A stretch of 22,607 bases of DNA from an uncultured Lachnospiraceae bacterium (lineage in GTDB: Bacteria > Bacillota > Clostridia > Lachnospirales > Lachnospiraceae). Under the pieces are notes generated by a model that made no database searches, was not told the origin of the DNA, and saw only the letters and a program-made list of their open reading frames with translations. Of this stretch, positions 22,602-22,607 are shown in pieces; within the stretch, counting starts at the first letter, position 1; each line of letters opens with the position of its first letter. The translations under genes and the position numbers were made by a program. Location of the stretch: assembly GCA_905236545.1 (NCBI GenBank), contig CAJOQO010000321.1, positions 1 to 22,607 of the forward strand. The letters are read 5' to 3'.

Positions 22602-22607
22602 CTACTA

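Overview
The window looks like a chromosomal segment of a GC-rich, Gram-positive-type anaerobe of the Clostridia, probably Lachnospiraceae-like. This is inferred from an M-box leader on mgtE, strong AGGAGG-type ribosome binding sites, DltA/DltC-like proteins, a TlpA protein joined to a transthyretin-like domain, and a LacI-type sensor fused to GGDEF. I see no rRNA, tRNA, transposase, phage gene or CRISPR array. Fourteen of the fifteen confident genes lie on the minus strand; only aroE is on plus.

Layout from the left edge. (1) A plus-strand shikimate dehydrogenase-like gene with its own promoter converges on a minus-strand group, mgtE - YczE/YitT-type membrane protein - larE. That group is headed by an M-box magnesium riboswitch with an intrinsic terminator and closed by a hairpin at the larE stop. 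(2) A putative four-gene signalling operon spans about 12.9 to 4.5 kb: an orphan TRAP-type solute-binding lipoprotein, a membrane Cache/degenerate-GGDEF/EAL phosphodiesterase starting one base after the lipoprotein stop, a secreted M4 (thermolysin-like) protease with a large unassigned C-terminal region, and a soluble LacI-type-sensor/GGDEF cyclase. (3) A second operon spans about 17.8 to 13.1 kb: an exported TlpA-like thioredoxin protein, a DltA-like adenylation enzyme, a fold-type III PLP decarboxylase and a free-standing carrier protein, ended by an intrinsic terminator. (4) The right part holds tex with an unusual repetitive Arg/Gly-rich tail, a small PspC-domain protein, and an NSS-family sodium-dependent transporter.

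How the genes may work together. Group 2 has the parts of an outside-in c-di-GMP circuit: a lipoprotein that binds an external ligand, an adjacent phosphodiesterase with an extracellular sensor, a cyclase sensing an internal ligand, and a secreted protease as possible output. No TRAP permease genes are in the window. Group 3 resembles the logic of amino acid activation, loading onto a carrier and decarboxylation on the carrier, as in the butirosin BtrI/BtrJ/BtrK trio. Both system assignments are inferences.

The window is also rich in short direct repeats, in coding tails (the EAL protein and Tex) and between genes. A related element of about 50 bases appears near both ends in inverted orientation; I could not assign it to a known RNA or mobile element family.
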